Numbered from the stretch's first letter, positions 47,035 to 55,673 are shown. The stretch: DNA of 64,000 nucleotides from Mesobacterium pallidum (GCF_019966535.1 NZ_JAIMID010000005.1:124001-188000), one strand, 5' to 3'. Notes: generated by a model from the letters alone, not told the origin. Program-made: numbers and translations.

Positions 47035-47319
47035 ATGATGGCGATCTATGGCCCGCTGCGGCTGATCCTCGACGTGGCCTTCTTCATCATGCTGGTGCAC
47101 ATCATCATGAGCTGGCTGATCAACTTCCAGGTGCTGAACCTGCGCCAGCCGCTGGTCGGCCAGATCTGGGAGGGGCTGAACCGCCTGCTCGAGCCGATCT
47201 ACACCCCGGTCCGCCGCATCCTGCCCGACACGCGTCCGCTCGACCTTGCGCCGCTGGTGGTGTTCATCATCATCATCTCGCTGCGCGACTACATCCTGCC
47301 CTCGCTCCTGCTGGGCTGA
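47035..47319 (+). CDS. YggT-family membrane protein
   Basis: A 94-residue integral membrane protein with a single YggT unit: two hydrophobic segments (LRLILDVAFFIMLVHIIMSWLI and LAPLVVFIIIISLRDYILPSLLL) flanking the conserved LEPIYTPVRRILP loop. YggT proteins have been linked to membrane or division functions; two-unit versions exist. AGGAG is about 11 bases before ATG 47035. It stands alone and converges with the cysteine-synthase-like gene across a repeat. Confidence 0.87.
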   Translation: MMAIYGPLRLILDVAFFIMLVHIIMSWLINFQVLNLRQPLVGQIWEGLNRLLEPIYTPVRRILPDTRPLDLAPLVVFIIIISLRDYILPSLLLG

Positions 47320-47346
47320 CGCCCTTCCACAAGCGCCCCCGCCCCC

Positions 47347-47409
47347 CCTTCATTATTCCATAAATACTCCGGGGGGAGTCACCACAGGTGACGGGGGGCA
47401 GCGCCCCCC
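47347..47409 (-). repeat. Hairpin-tail repeat, copy g
   Basis: Reverse copy between two convergent genes: tail CTTCATTATTCC...AAATACTCC (47348-47370), hairpin GTCACC-ACA-GGTGAC (47378-47392), hairpin GGGGGGC-AGC-GCCCCCC (47393-47409). Confidence 0.8.
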
Positions 47410-47418
47410 TGCCCGACC

Positions 47419-48375
47419 TCAGGCCCAAAGATCCGTCGACAGGTACTTGAGCCCGCTGTCACAGACGATCACCCCGACGCGCCCGCCCCGGGCCGGGCCG
47501 CGCAGCAGCTCCAGCGCCGCCGCCACGTTGGCGCCCGCGCTGAAGCCGCCGAATATCCCCTCGACCCGCGCCAGATCCCGCGCCACCTGCCGCGCCCGGT
47601 CGCCGCTGACCGACAGGTGCCCGGCCACCGGCGCACCGGTCAGTTGCGACAGCTCGGCCATGGCATAGCCGCCGCCCTGGATCGGATGCTCGGGGCGGGT
47701 GGCCTCGCGCCCGGCCAGCACCTCGGCCCCCTCGGGCTCCACCAGCCAGCCGCGCACGCCATGGGGCGCGAGGGCTTGCATGGTGCCGCCGAATGTCCCG
47801 CCCGACCCGGCGAAATCCACGAAATCGGTCAGCGTGCCGCCGCTGTCGGCCCACAGCTCCGGCCCCGTCCCGGCCGCATGGGCTGCCGCGTTGCCGGGGT
47901 GGTTGAACTGGTCGGCGCGGAAGGCGCCACGCGCGGCGGTGATCCGCTGCGCCTCGGCCTCGACCAGCGCCAGGTCCGCGCCCGAGACCTGCCCCGGCAC
48001 CGCGCCCGGCGCCTGGTCCACCAGCACCACCTTGGCGCCCAGCGCTTCCATCATCCGCGCCCGCTCCACTGAATTGCCCCGGCTCATCACGGCAACGAAG
48101 GGATGGCCCAGCTGCCCGCAGACGATGGCAAGGCCGGTGCCCATGTTGCCGCTTGTCAGCTCGACCACCACCTGCCCCTCGGCCAGGGAGCCGTCGGCCT
48201 TAGCGGCCTCGATGATGCCCAGCGCCGCGCGGTCCTTCTTGGAAAAGCCGGGATTGAGGTGGTCGAGCTTGGCGAGGATGCGGCCCTCCACCCCTGCGGC
48301 AGCACAGAGCCGGTCCAGCCAGACCGAGGGCGTCGCGCCGATCACGCCCAGGATCGACCCATGCGCCCCGCTCAT
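47419..48375 (-). CDS. PLP-dependent cysteine synthase-like enzyme
   Basis: Fold-type II PLP enzyme of 318 residues, like O-acetylserine sulfhydrylase but divergent. The Schiff-base Lys is in LNPGFSKKDR; ELTSGNMGTGLAI is the substrate loop (TSGNMG in place of TSGNTG), and SAGANVAAAL matches the phosphate/C-terminal region. Its start overlaps the stop of the XRE-cupin regulator gene by 4 bp, so the pair is one unit and the regulator probably controls this enzyme. Whether it makes cysteine or acts on another beta-substituted amino acid cannot be told. Confidence 0.85.
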   Translation of the reverse strand: MSGAHGSILGVIGATPSVWLDRLCAAAGVEGRILAKLDHLNPGFSKKDRAALGIIEAAKADGSLAEGQVVVELTSGNMGTGLAIVCGQLGHPFVAVMSRGNSVERARMMEALGAKVVLVDQAPGAVPGQVSGADLALVEAEAQRITAARGAFRADQFNHPGNAAAHAAGTGPELWADSGGTLTDFVDFAGSGGTFGGTMQALAPHGVRGWLVEPEGAEVLAGREATRPEHPIQGGGYAMAELSQLTGAPVAGHLSVSGDRARQVARDLARVEGIFGGFSAGANVAAALELLRGPARGGRVGVIVCDSGLKYLSTDLWA

Positions 48376-48914
48376 GTCCCGCGGGCCAGCACGATCTTGG
48401 CCCCGCCGTCGAGCGCGCGCAGCCCGTGCGGCACGTCGGCAGCCAGGCGCGCCACGTCGCCCCGGTCGGCCTGCGCGGTGATCCCGCCCGAGACGACCTC
48501 GACCGTGCCATTGATGACATAGGCCAGCAGCACCGCGCCGCCCGGCCCCGGCTCTCCGGTGTAGCTGCCGCCATTGCCCAGCCGCAGCTCGCGCAGCCCG
48601 GCGCCGAAATCGCGGATGCGCAGGCCCTGGGCGTCGAACTCGCTTTGCCCGGCGGCATCCGCGGTGACGATCTCGACCCGCCCCTCACGCGGCGGCGGGG
48701 CAAAGAGCGCGCCAAGGTCGAGGTCCAGCGCCCCGGCCAGCGCCACCAGCGTGGTGATCGTCGGGCTCGATTCGCCCCGCTCGATCTGGCTGGCCATGGA
48801 GCGCGATACGCCTGAAACCTGCGCCAGCGCCTCGAGCGTGAGGCCGCGTTCGGTCCGCGCCTCGCGGATCAGCCCGGGCAGCCGGGCAAGGATGTCATGG
48901 GCACTGTCCGTCAT
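48372..48914 (-). CDS. XRE-family regulator with C-terminal cupin
   Basis: A 180-residue regulator: N-terminal helix-turn-helix (LTLEALAQVSGVSRSMASQIERGESSPTITTL, about residues 25-57) and a small beta-barrel cupin domain (about 100-178; AYVINGTVEVVSGG, ADVPHGLRAL) that would bind an effector. Such proteins control amino-acid or sugar metabolism genes. It is upstream of, and overlaps, the cysteine-synthase-like gene, its probable target. I chose ATG 48914, an upstream codon in the same frame adding residues without family resemblance. Confidence 0.88.
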   Translation of the reverse strand: MTDSAHDILARLPGLIREARTERGLTLEALAQVSGVSRSMASQIERGESSPTITTLVALAGALDLDLGALFAPPPREGRVEIVTADAAGQSEFDAQGLRIRDFGAGLRELRLGNGGSYTGEPGPGGAVLLAYVINGTVEVVSGGITAQADRGDVARLAADVPHGLRALDGGAKIVLARGT

Positions 48915-49074
48915 GACGGAACCTTGCCGCGCCGCGGCCATCGCCGTCAAATCGAAAGACGGCGGCAGCGCGGAAGATCGCGCACGCCTTTGACACCCGC
49001 AGGGATTATTCGCTGGCCAAGCGGACGGGCTTGGGGTTCACTCTGCCGCGAAACGCGAACGAGGAGTGAAACAC

Positions 49075-50256
49075 ATGAGCGACGATATCGTCATCCTGGG
49101 CGGTGCACGGACCGCGATCGGCACCTTTGGCGGCAGCCTTGCGGGCACCGCGCCCATCGACCTCGGCACCGCCGCCGCCAAGGCCGCGCTGGAACGTGCC
49201 GGGGTCGAAGGCGGCCAGGTCGGCCACGTGGTCTTTGGCCATGTCATCAACACCGAGCCGCGCGACATGTACCTCAGCCGCGTGGCGGCGATGCAGGCGG
49301 GGATTCCCGACACGACGCCCGCGATGAACGTCAACCGCCTCTGCGGATCCGGCGCGCAGGCCATCGTCAGCGCGACGCAATCGCTGATGCTGGGGGATGC
49401 CGATTTCGCGCTTGCCGGCGGTGCGGAATGCATGAGCCGGTCGCCCTATATCGTGCCCGACCAGCGCTGGGGCCAGAAGATGGGCGACATCAGGACGCTC
49501 GACATGATGCTGGGCGCGCTGACCTGCCCCTTCGGCACCGGCCACATGGGCGTGACGGCCGAGAACGTGGCGACCGAGTCGACCATCAGCCGCGAAGACC
49601 AGGACGCCTTTGCGCTGGAAAGCCAGAAGCGCGCGGGCGCGGCGATCGAGGCGGGGTATTTCGCCGAGCAGATCGTGCCGGTCGAGGTCAAGGTCAAGCG
49701 CGACATGGTGCCCTTCCAGGTCGATGAGCACCCCAAGCCCGCGACCACGGCCGAGGTGCTGGCCGGCCTGCGCCCCGCCTTTCAGAAGGACGGGACAGTC
49801 ACGGCGGGCAATGCCTCGGGCATCAACGACGGGGCCGCGGCCATCGTGCTGGCCCGCGCTGGCGCGGCCGAGGCGGCAGGCCTTAGCCCAAAGTTCCGCG
49901 TCCTGGGTTATGCCCATGCCGGTGTGCGCCCCGAGGTGATGGGCTTTGGCCCGATCCCCGCGGTCGAGGCCTTGTGCAAGCGCACCGGGCTGTCGGTGGG
50001 CGATTTCGACGTGATCGAATCGAACGAGGCCTTCGCCGCCCAGGCCATCGCGGTGAACCGCGCGCTGGGTCTGGATACGGCCAGGGTGAACCCGAACGGC
50101 GGGGCCATTGCCCTCGGTCACCCGGTCGGCGCCACCGGCGCGATCATCACCGTCAAGGCGATGTACGAGCTGGAGCGGATCGGCGGAAAGAAGGCGCTGA
50201 TCACCATGTGCATCGGCGGCGGACAGGGCATCGCGCTTGCCATCGAGCGGATCTGA
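49075..50256 (+). CDS. Acetyl-CoA acetyltransferase (thiolase)
   Basis: Biosynthetic-type thiolase of 393 residues that condenses or cleaves acyl-CoA. Active residues are visible: nucleophilic Cys in NRLCGSGAQA, His in NEAFAAQ/GHPVGATGA, and the second Cys in CIGGGQG. AGGAG lies eight bases before ATG 49075; a GTG three codons upstream would overlap the ribosome site. It is alone between divergent and convergent regulators. A role in acetoacetyl-CoA formation (polyhydroxybutyrate) or beta-ketothiolysis cannot be separated without neighbours. Confidence 0.92.
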   Translation: MSDDIVILGGARTAIGTFGGSLAGTAPIDLGTAAAKAALERAGVEGGQVGHVVFGHVINTEPRDMYLSRVAAMQAGIPDTTPAMNVNRLCGSGAQAIVSATQSLMLGDADFALAGGAECMSRSPYIVPDQRWGQKMGDIRTLDMMLGALTCPFGTGHMGVTAENVATESTISREDQDAFALESQKRAGAAIEAGYFAEQIVPVEVKVKRDMVPFQVDEHPKPATTAEVLAGLRPAFQKDGTVTAGNASGINDGAAAIVLARAGAAEAAGLSPKFRVLGYAHAGVRPEVMGFGPIPAVEALCKRTGLSVGDFDVIESNEAFAAQAIAVNRALGLDTARVNPNGGAIALGHPVGATGAIITVKAMYELERIGGKKALITMCIGGGQGIALAIERI

Positions 50257-50271
50257 GCGGAAAGGGCGGGA

Positions 50272-50320
50272 GTGAGGGGCCAGCCCCTCACGCTCCCCGG
50301 AGTTTAGTGACAAGATGAAG
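50272..50320 (+). repeat. Hairpin-tail repeat, copy h (degenerate tail)
   Basis: Forward copy: 9-bp stem GTGAGGGGC-CA-GCCCCTCAC (50272-50291), then tail GGAGTTTAGTGACAAGATGAAG. It lies between the convergent thiolase and TetR genes. Confidence 0.7.
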
Positions 50321-50352
50321 GGCGGATCCCTCGTGGGGCCGCCCGGCGCGCT

Positions 50353-51003
50353 TCATTCGGGCGTGGGACAGGTGACCTCGTCCTGGTCGGTGCCATAACG
50401 CGCGATGAACATGTCCGCAGTCCCCTGCGCGACGCGCTGGATCTCGGCCTCGGTGAAGTCGGATTGCATGCCGAAGACCATGCGCGGCCAGAGCGAGGCA
50501 CGGCAGAGCTCGCCGAACTGGTCGGCGGCGAGATCGAAGTCGTCGATGTTCAACGCGCCGGCGGCATGGGCCTCCTGCATGAAGGCGCGGAGCCGTTCGC
50601 GGCCCAGCTGGGGCCCGCAGCTGTAGAACTGGCGGCCGAGTTCCGGGAAGCGGTCGGATTCGGCCACGCAGATGCGGAAGATGCGCATCGAGAAGGGCGA
50701 GACCATGAAGCGCGTGATCTGCGTCGCCGCCTGCAGCAGCATCTGCCGGATCGAGCTGCTGGGCTTGATCTCTGCCTCGGCGGCATCGGCCATGCGGATG
50801 CATTCCTGGCGCGCGACCTCGAGGAACAGGTGCTGCTTGTCGGGGAAGTACTTGTAAAGCGTGGCCTTGGACACCTCGGCCGCGCGGGCGATATCGTCGA
50901 CGCTGGCGCCTTCGAAGCCGTCGGTCAGGAAGACCTGCCGCGCGCCCTTGAGCACCTGGTCGTATTTGCGCCCCTTGCGGGGGACGGGCGATCCGCCATC
51001 CAT
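50353..51003 (-). CDS. TetR/AcrR-family transcriptional regulator
   Basis: Repressor of 216 residues. The N-terminal TetR helix-turn-helix (GASVDDIARAAEVSKATLYKYFPDKQHLFLEV, about residues 31-65) is intact; the C-terminal ligand domain is TetR_C-like. It faces mbfA across 126 bp, in which the ICE-like box sits by mbfA; the TetR gene's own target is not clear from the region. Confidence 0.9.
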   Translation of the reverse strand: MDGGSPVPRKGRKYDQVLKGARQVFLTDGFEGASVDDIARAAEVSKATLYKYFPDKQHLFLEVARQECIRMADAAEAEIKPSSSIRQMLLQAATQITRFMVSPFSMRIFRICVAESDRFPELGRQFYSCGPQLGRERLRAFMQEAHAAGALNIDDFDLAADQFGELCRASLWPRMVFGMQSDFTEAEIQRVAQGTADMFIARYGTDQDEVTCPTPE

Positions 51004-51099
51004 TCCGGTCTCCGACTCTGTGGAGCCTGAATATAAACCGTTCAGTTCACTTGCGGCAAGCCGCCGCGCCCGCTTGCGGCGGCTTTTCGGCTGCCGTAG

Positions 51100-51116
51100 T
51101 TTGGAATTGTTCTAAA
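51100..51116 (+). promoter_or_regulatory. Irr/ICE-like box upstream of mbfA
   Basis: TTTGGAA-TTG-TTCTAAA, one base from the iron-control-element consensus TTTAGAA-N3-TTCTAAA, 13 bp before the mbfA ATG. In Bradyrhizobium and Agrobacterium Irr represses mbfA at such a site when iron is low. Confidence 0.7.
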
Positions 51117-51129
51117 TTTTGGAGCTGTC

Positions 51130-52104
51130 ATGCGTTTCCTCACCCAGCGGCGACGATTCCGCGACCTGTCCGAGCAGGAAGTCCTGGCGCTGGCCATCTC
51201 GTCCGAGGAGGACGATGCGCGGATCTACCGGTCTTATGCCGAGATGCTGCGGGCGGATTACCCGGATACGGCCAAGATCTTTGATGGCATGGCGGCCGAG
51301 GAGGACGGCCATCGCCAGCGGCTGATCGCCATGCACGAGACGCGGTTCGGCGCGGTGATCCCGCTGATCCGGCGCGAGCACGTGGCCGGGTACTATGCGC
51401 GGCGGCCGGTCTGGCTGGTCGAGAACCTCGGGATCGAGCGGATCCGCGAGGAGGCCGAGTTGATGGAGCATGACGCGGAACAGTTTTACCTGCGGGCCGC
51501 GCAACGGACGAGCGACGCGGCGACGCGCAAGTTGCTGGGGGACTTGGCCGCCGCCGAGGCCGGGCACCAGCACCGGGCAGGCAAGCTGGAGGAGGCGCAT
51601 CTGGACGACGGTGCGCGAGAGGCCGAGGGGGTGACAGCCCATCGCCAATTCGTGCTGACCTGGGTGCAGCCGGGGCTGGCGGGGTTGATGGATGGCTCGG
51701 TCTCGACCCTGGCGCCGATCTTTGCCACCGCCTTTGCGACGCAGGACACCTGGACGACCTTCCTTGTCGGGATGGCGGCGAGCGTGGGGGCCGGGATCTC
51801 GATGGGCTTCACCGAGGCGGCGTCGGATGATGGCGAGCTGTCGGGGCGCGGCTCTCCGTGGAAACGGGGGGTCGCCTCGGGCGTGATGACGACGCTCGGC
51901 GGGCTGGGGCATGCGCTGCCCTACCTCATCCCGCATTTCTGGACCGCGACGGTGACGGCGATGATCGTCGTGTTCGTCGAGCTGTGGGCGATCGTCTGGA
52001 TCCAGAACCGCTACATGGACACGCCGTTCCTGCGGGCCACCTTCCAGGTGGTGCTGGGCGGGGCGCTGGTCTTTGCGGCCGGGGCCTTGATCGGCGGGGG
52101 GTGA
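51130..52104 (+). CDS. mbfA: Membrane-bound ferritin-like protein (Er-VIT1), iron exporter
   Basis: A 324-residue fusion of a cytoplasmic ferritin-like (erythrin) domain (about 1-150; diiron ligands in AISSEEDDARIYRSYAE, EEDGHRQRL and EAGHQHRAGKLEE) and a VIT1-type membrane transporter (about 175-320; GLMDGSVSTLAPIFATAF, ASVGAGISMGFTEA). MbfA exports iron and guards against iron and peroxide stress in alphaproteobacteria. The start ATG follows GGAG by 5 bases. The ICE-like box upstream points to Irr control. Confidence 0.9.
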   Translation: MRFLTQRRRFRDLSEQEVLALAISSEEDDARIYRSYAEMLRADYPDTAKIFDGMAAEEDGHRQRLIAMHETRFGAVIPLIRREHVAGYYARRPVWLVENLGIERIREEAELMEHDAEQFYLRAAQRTSDAATRKLLGDLAAAEAGHQHRAGKLEEAHLDDGAREAEGVTAHRQFVLTWVQPGLAGLMDGSVSTLAPIFATAFATQDTWTTFLVGMAASVGAGISMGFTEAASDDGELSGRGSPWKRGVASGVMTTLGGLGHALPYLIPHFWTATVTAMIVVFVELWAIVWIQNRYMDTPFLRATFQVVLGGALVFAAGALIGGG

Positions 52105-52143
52105 TGTCGGGTTTCAGATTGCCGTGGCAATCCGACCCGGGGC

Positions 52144-52224
52144 GCGCCGGCTAACGCCGGCGCGGAGGGGGCCAGCCCCCGTCGCCTGCGGCGACTCCCC
52201 CGAGGTATTTTTGAAACGATGAAG
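52144..52224 (+). repeat. Hairpin-tail repeat, copy i
   Basis: Forward copy with three stems: GCGCCGGC-TAAC-GCCGGCGC (52144-52163), GGGGGC-CA-GCCCCC (52167-52180), GTCGCC-TGC-GGCGAC (52181-52195), then tail GAGGTATTTTTGAAACGATGAAG. It lies just after mbfA. Confidence 0.8.
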
Positions 52225-52254
52225 GACGGGGGGACGCCAGGCGGAGAGGACGGA

Positions 52255-52316
52255 GGGGGCGCTGCCCCCCGGTGCCCGTGGGCACCGTCCCCCGAGGTAT
52301 TTGGGAAACGATGAAG
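52255..52316 (+). repeat. Hairpin-tail repeat, copy j
   Basis: Forward copy in tandem with copy i: GGGGGC-GCT-GCCCCC (52255-52269), GGTGCCC-GT-GGGCACC (52271-52286), then tail GAGGTATTTGGGAAACGATGAAG. It ends 44 bp before the SOS box. Confidence 0.8.
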
Positions 52317-52359
52317 GGCTGGGTGGACTCGACTCTTGGGTGGCGCGGGACTAGATTTG

Positions 52360-52374
52360 GAACAAATCATGAAC
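52360..52374 (+). promoter_or_regulatory. LexA (SOS) box upstream of imuB
   Basis: GAAC-AAATCAT-GAAC, the alphaproteobacterial direct-repeat SOS box, 15 bp before the imuB ATG. LexA would repress imuB until DNA damage. Confidence 0.8.
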
Positions 52375-52389
52375 ATGTAGCTGCTGCCC

Positions 52390-54045
52390 ATGCCCGCCCG
52401 TCGAATCCTGTCGCTCTGGTTCCCCCGCCTTGGCGCGGAGCGGCTGATGCGGCGTGGCTTCGGCGCGGCGGATCAGCCGCTGGGCGTCGTGCAGGCGCAG
52501 GGGCAGATGCAGGTGCTGTCCTCGCTGAACGCGGCGGCCGAGGCGGAGGGGCTGTCGGTCGGCCAGCCGCTGCGGGATGCGCAGGCGATCTGCTCGGGTC
52601 TGCTGACGCGGCTGCGCAATCCGCAGGCCGAGGCGGCGTTCCTGGGCGTGTTGCGCCGTTGGGCCGGGCAGTTTTCGCCCTGGGTGGCCGAGGAGGCGCC
52701 GGCGGCGCTGCTGCTGGACATCTCGGGCTGCGCGCATCTGTTCGGCGGGGAGGCCGGGCTGCTGGAGGCGGCGGAGGCCGGGGCGGCCGACCTCGGGCTC
52801 ACGCTGCGGGCCGGGATCGCGGACACGGTGGGCGCGGCCTGGGCGCTGGCGCGCTATGCCGGGCGCGCGGCGGCGTCGCATCGCAGCGGCGACGCGGTGG
52901 AGCAGGAGGCACGCGCCACCCGGTCGCGCGCGGTGAAGCGGCGGCATTGGGAACGGGGCGGGGCGGCACCGAGCCGGGTGAGCACCGCCTCGGTCGCCGA
53001 GAGGATCGCGGGGCACGGCAAGGCGCATGCGGCGCTGGCGCCGCTGCCGGTCGCGGCCTTGCGGCTGGAGCCGGCGTTGGTGGAGGAACTGGCGCGGCTG
53101 GGGCTGCGGCTGGTCGGAGACTTGGCGGGCCAGCCGCGCGCCGCGCTGGGACGGCGCTTTGGCAAGGGGCTGGTGTTGCGGCTGGACCAGGCGCTGGGGT
53201 CAGCCGCCGAGCCGCTGTCGCCCGCCCCGCCGCCGCGCGCCTTTGCCGTGCGGCTGACCCTGCCCGAACCGATCGGGCTGGCGGAGGACCTTTCGGCCGC
53301 GCTCGACCGCCTGCTGCCCCGGCTGTGCGATCACCTGAAATCGGCTGGGCTGGGCGCGCGGCTGGTCCGGCTCGAGGCGCATCGCGCCGATGGCACCAGG
53401 CAGGGGATCGAGGCCGGCCTCGCCCGCCCTGCCGCCGATCCGGACCGGCTGCGCCCGCTGGTGGCGATGAAGCTGCCCGAGATCGAGGCCGGCTTCGGCA
53501 TCGACATGATCCGGCTCGAGGCGATCCGGACAGAGCCGCTGCACGACCGGCAAAGCACCGGCCACCTGGCCGCCGGACAGGCGGTGTCGGAGCGGTTGGC
53601 GAAAAGCACGGCGATGGATGACCTGGTGACGCGGGTGGGCGCGCGGATCGGGCTCGAGGCGGTCACCCGGCGCCATCCGGGCGAAAGCCACCTGCCCGAG
53701 AAATCCGCGCAGGTGCTGGGCGCCGCCTGGTCAGACCCCGCTGGCCATTGGCCACGGCCGGGGGTACCGCGTCCGCTGGTTCTCTGGCGGCCGGAACCTG
53801 TGCAGGCCCCCGAGCGACCGGACATCCCCGACCGCTTTCGCTGGCGCGGGCAGGACAAGGAGGTGACCCGCGCCGAGGGGCCGGAGCGGATCACCCGCGA
53901 ATGGTGGCTGGACGACCCGGACTGGCGCACCGGCACGCGGGATTACTGGCGGGTCAGCTGCCGGGATGGCGACCGGCTGTGGCTCTATTACGGGCACGGG
54001 GCCGAGATGTCGGCGGGGTGGTTCTGTCACGGGAGCTTTTGTTGA
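52390..54045 (+). CDS. imuB: ImuB, non-catalytic Y-family polymerase homolog
   Basis: A 551-residue protein with the Y-family fold but without the catalytic acidic residues: the palm motif is LWFPRLGAERLMRR instead of DxDxFFAS and the second motif is LLLDISGCAHLFGGE instead of SIDEAYLD. In the ImuA-ImuB-DnaE2 mutasome, ImuB bridges the beta clamp to DnaE2 for error-prone repair. The long C-terminal part (about 350-551) carries the ImuB-specific tail. A LexA box precedes it. Neither imuA nor dnaE2 is adjacent: mbfA is upstream and a DUF2794 gene downstream. Confidence 0.9.
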   Translation: MPARRILSLWFPRLGAERLMRRGFGAADQPLGVVQAQGQMQVLSSLNAAAEAEGLSVGQPLRDAQAICSGLLTRLRNPQAEAAFLGVLRRWAGQFSPWVAEEAPAALLLDISGCAHLFGGEAGLLEAAEAGAADLGLTLRAGIADTVGAAWALARYAGRAAASHRSGDAVEQEARATRSRAVKRRHWERGGAAPSRVSTASVAERIAGHGKAHAALAPLPVAALRLEPALVEELARLGLRLVGDLAGQPRAALGRRFGKGLVLRLDQALGSAAEPLSPAPPPRAFAVRLTLPEPIGLAEDLSAALDRLLPRLCDHLKSAGLGARLVRLEAHRADGTRQGIEAGLARPAADPDRLRPLVAMKLPEIEAGFGIDMIRLEAIRTEPLHDRQSTGHLAAGQAVSERLAKSTAMDDLVTRVGARIGLEAVTRRHPGESHLPEKSAQVLGAAWSDPAGHWPRPGVPRPLVLWRPEPVQAPERPDIPDRFRWRGQDKEVTRAEGPERITREWWLDDPDWRTGTRDYWRVSCRDGDRLWLYYGHGAEMSAGWFCHGSFC

Positions 54046-54061
54046 TGCGGCCAAGGTGGAA

Positions 54062-54122
54062 GGGGGGCCAGCCCCCCGTCGCCATGGGCGACTCCCCCCA
54101 AGGTATTTTCAAAACGATGAAG
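54062..54122 (+). repeat. Hairpin-tail repeat, copy k
   Basis: Forward copy: GGGGGGC-CA-GCCCCCC (54062-54077), GTCGCC-ATG-GGCGAC (54078-54092), tail AAGGTATTTTCAAAACGATGAAG. It starts 16 bp after the imuB stop and faces copy l. Confidence 0.8.
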
Positions 54123-54134
54123 GAATGGGGTCTG

Positions 54135-54157
54135 CTTTCACTTTTCCGGAAATACTC
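54135..54157 (-). repeat. Hairpin-tail repeat, copy l (tail only)
   Basis: Reverse tail CTTTCACTTTTCC...AAATACTC without a GC hairpin behind it. With copy k it forms a k/l pair like e/f and c/d. The rest of 54046-54367 holds no gene I can support; it includes a small hairpin GTTTC-AAGA-GAAAC near 54318. Confidence 0.65.
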
Positions 54158-54367
54158 ATGCCGACGGTGCCACGAGCGCAACGCCCGAGAGGGGCGTCGC
54201 CTATCAACTTGCAGGATGAGAGCGCGCGGAAGCGCTCAATTGGGTCAGGGCGGTTGCGCCAGGCGGGGCATGGGGAAGATCGGAAAACGGGCGCAGGCGG
54301 GACCGCAGGACGCGTTGTTTCAAGAGAAACGCTTGATTTGTGAAAAGGATGTGCCAACATCTTGGGT

Positions 54368-54706
54368 ATGAACTCCATCACATCCATCGGCGCGGGCAGC
54401 GCAGTCGAACAGGTGGCCTTCCAGCGACCCGAGCTGGGCGTCATCCTTGGTCTCTACGGGCGCATGGTCGCCGCGGGGGAATGGCGCGATTACGGCATCT
54501 CCTGCCTCAAGGACCGGGCCGTCTTTGCCGTGTTCCGGCGCACGGCGGAAACGCCGCTGTACCGGATCGAGAAGCACCCCAAGCTGCGCAACAAGCAAGG
54601 ACAATACGTGGTCTTCGGCCCCGAGGGGCAGGTGCTGCGGCGCGGGCATGACCTCAAGACCGTGCTGCGCGTACTCGAGCGCAAGCTGATCCGGCCGGTC
54701 GATTGA
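54368..54706 (+). CDS. DUF2794 family protein
   Basis: A 112-residue protein of a family restricted, as far as I know, to alphaproteobacteria. The typical core is visible: LGVILGLYGRMVAAGEWRDYGISCLKDRAVFAVFRRTAETPLYRIEKHPKLRNKQGQY and RRGHDLKTVLRVLERK. Function unknown; composition suggests a cytoplasmic, possibly DNA- or nucleotide-linked, protein. ATG 54368 was taken over a TTG two codons earlier. It converges with speB 4 bp away. Confidence 0.85.
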   Translation: MNSITSIGAGSAVEQVAFQRPELGVILGLYGRMVAAGEWRDYGISCLKDRAVFAVFRRTAETPLYRIEKHPKLRNKQGQYVVFGPEGQVLRRGHDLKTVLRVLERKLIRPVD

Positions 54707-54710
54707 GGTC

Positions 54711-55673
54711 TCAGGCCGGCAGTGTGCCGGCCATGATGCAGAGCAATTCGAACATGATGGACACGCCGAGGAAGGCGGTGCCGCCGCTGGCGTCGAAGGG
54801 GGGCGAGACCTCGACCAGGTCTGCGCCCGCCACGGTGACGCCTTCAAGGCCGCGCACGACCTGCAGCGCCTGGTAGGCGTTCGGGCCACCCACCTCGGGC
54901 GTGCCGGTACCCGGCGCGAAAGTCGGGTCGACGAAATCGATGTCGTAGCTGACATAGGTCGGCGTAGGACCGACGATCTCGCGCGCTTCGGCCATGACAT
55001 CCTCGGGACCGCGGGCGTGGAACTCCTCGATCGGGATGATGCGGATGCCGACGCTCTCGGCAAAGTCGCGGTCCTCGCGGTCGTACATCGTGCCGCGGAT
55101 GCCGATCTGGACGATGCGTTTCGGGTCCAGCAGCCCCTCTTCCACCGCGCGGCGGAAGGGGGTGCCATGGGTGTACATCTGTCCGTTGAAATAGGAATGG
55201 AAAAGGTCGGTGTGGCTGTCGAAATGCACCATGCCCAGCGGGCCGGGGCGGGCCAGCGCGCGCAGGACCGGCAGCGAGGTCAGGTGGTCTCCGCCCGCCG
55301 TGAGGGGCCGGATGCCGGCGCTGACCAGCCCGTCGTAGAAGGTCGTGATCCGGGTCATCGAATCCTGGATATCGGCCGGGTTTGGGCCGACATCGCCGAG
55401 GTCGGCGCAGGACAGCGCCTCAAAGGGGCGCAGGCCGGTCACCGGGTGCTCGGCCCGGATCATCGTCGAGGCGTCGCGCAGCTGGCGCGGCCCGTGGCGC
55501 GGGCCGGGGCGGTTGGTGGTGCCGCTGTCCCAGGGCACGCCGACGAGGCCGACATCGACCTCGGCCCAGCGGTCGTGGCCGGGCGGGACATGCGGCAGGC
55601 GCATGAAGGTAGGGATACCGGCAAAGCGTGGCAGCTCGAAACCCGAGACCGGGTGGAAGAACGGGTCGCTCAT
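54711..55673 (-). CDS. speB: Agmatinase/ureohydrolase
   Basis: Mn-dependent ureohydrolase of 320 residues. Metal ligands are in GGDHLTSLP, HFDSHTDLFHSY and SYDIDFVDPTFAPGTGTPE. The SpeB-type gap-loop and length fit agmatinase (agmatine to putrescine and urea), but guanidinobutyrase and other guanidino hydrolases look alike, so the substrate is not certain. Its start overlaps the NlpC/P60 stop by 4 bp; it is third in the M17 peptidase-NlpC/P60-ureohydrolase unit. Confidence 0.87.
   Translation of the reverse strand: MSDPFFHPVSGFELPRFAGIPTFMRLPHVPPGHDRWAEVDVGLVGVPWDSGTTNRPGPRHGPRQLRDASTMIRAEHPVTGLRPFEALSCADLGDVGPNPADIQDSMTRITTFYDGLVSAGIRPLTAGGDHLTSLPVLRALARPGPLGMVHFDSHTDLFHSYFNGQMYTHGTPFRRAVEEGLLDPKRIVQIGIRGTMYDREDRDFAESVGIRIIPIEEFHARGPEDVMAEAREIVGPTPTYVSYDIDFVDPTFAPGTGTPEVGGPNAYQALQVVRGLEGVTVAGADLVEVSPPFDASGGTAFLGVSIMFELLCIMAGTLPA

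Noticed and set aside
51004..51060. TetR operator next to the TetR gene (GTTCAGTTCA repeat)
   Set aside because: Only a short direct repeat, not a clear palindrome; too weak to call.
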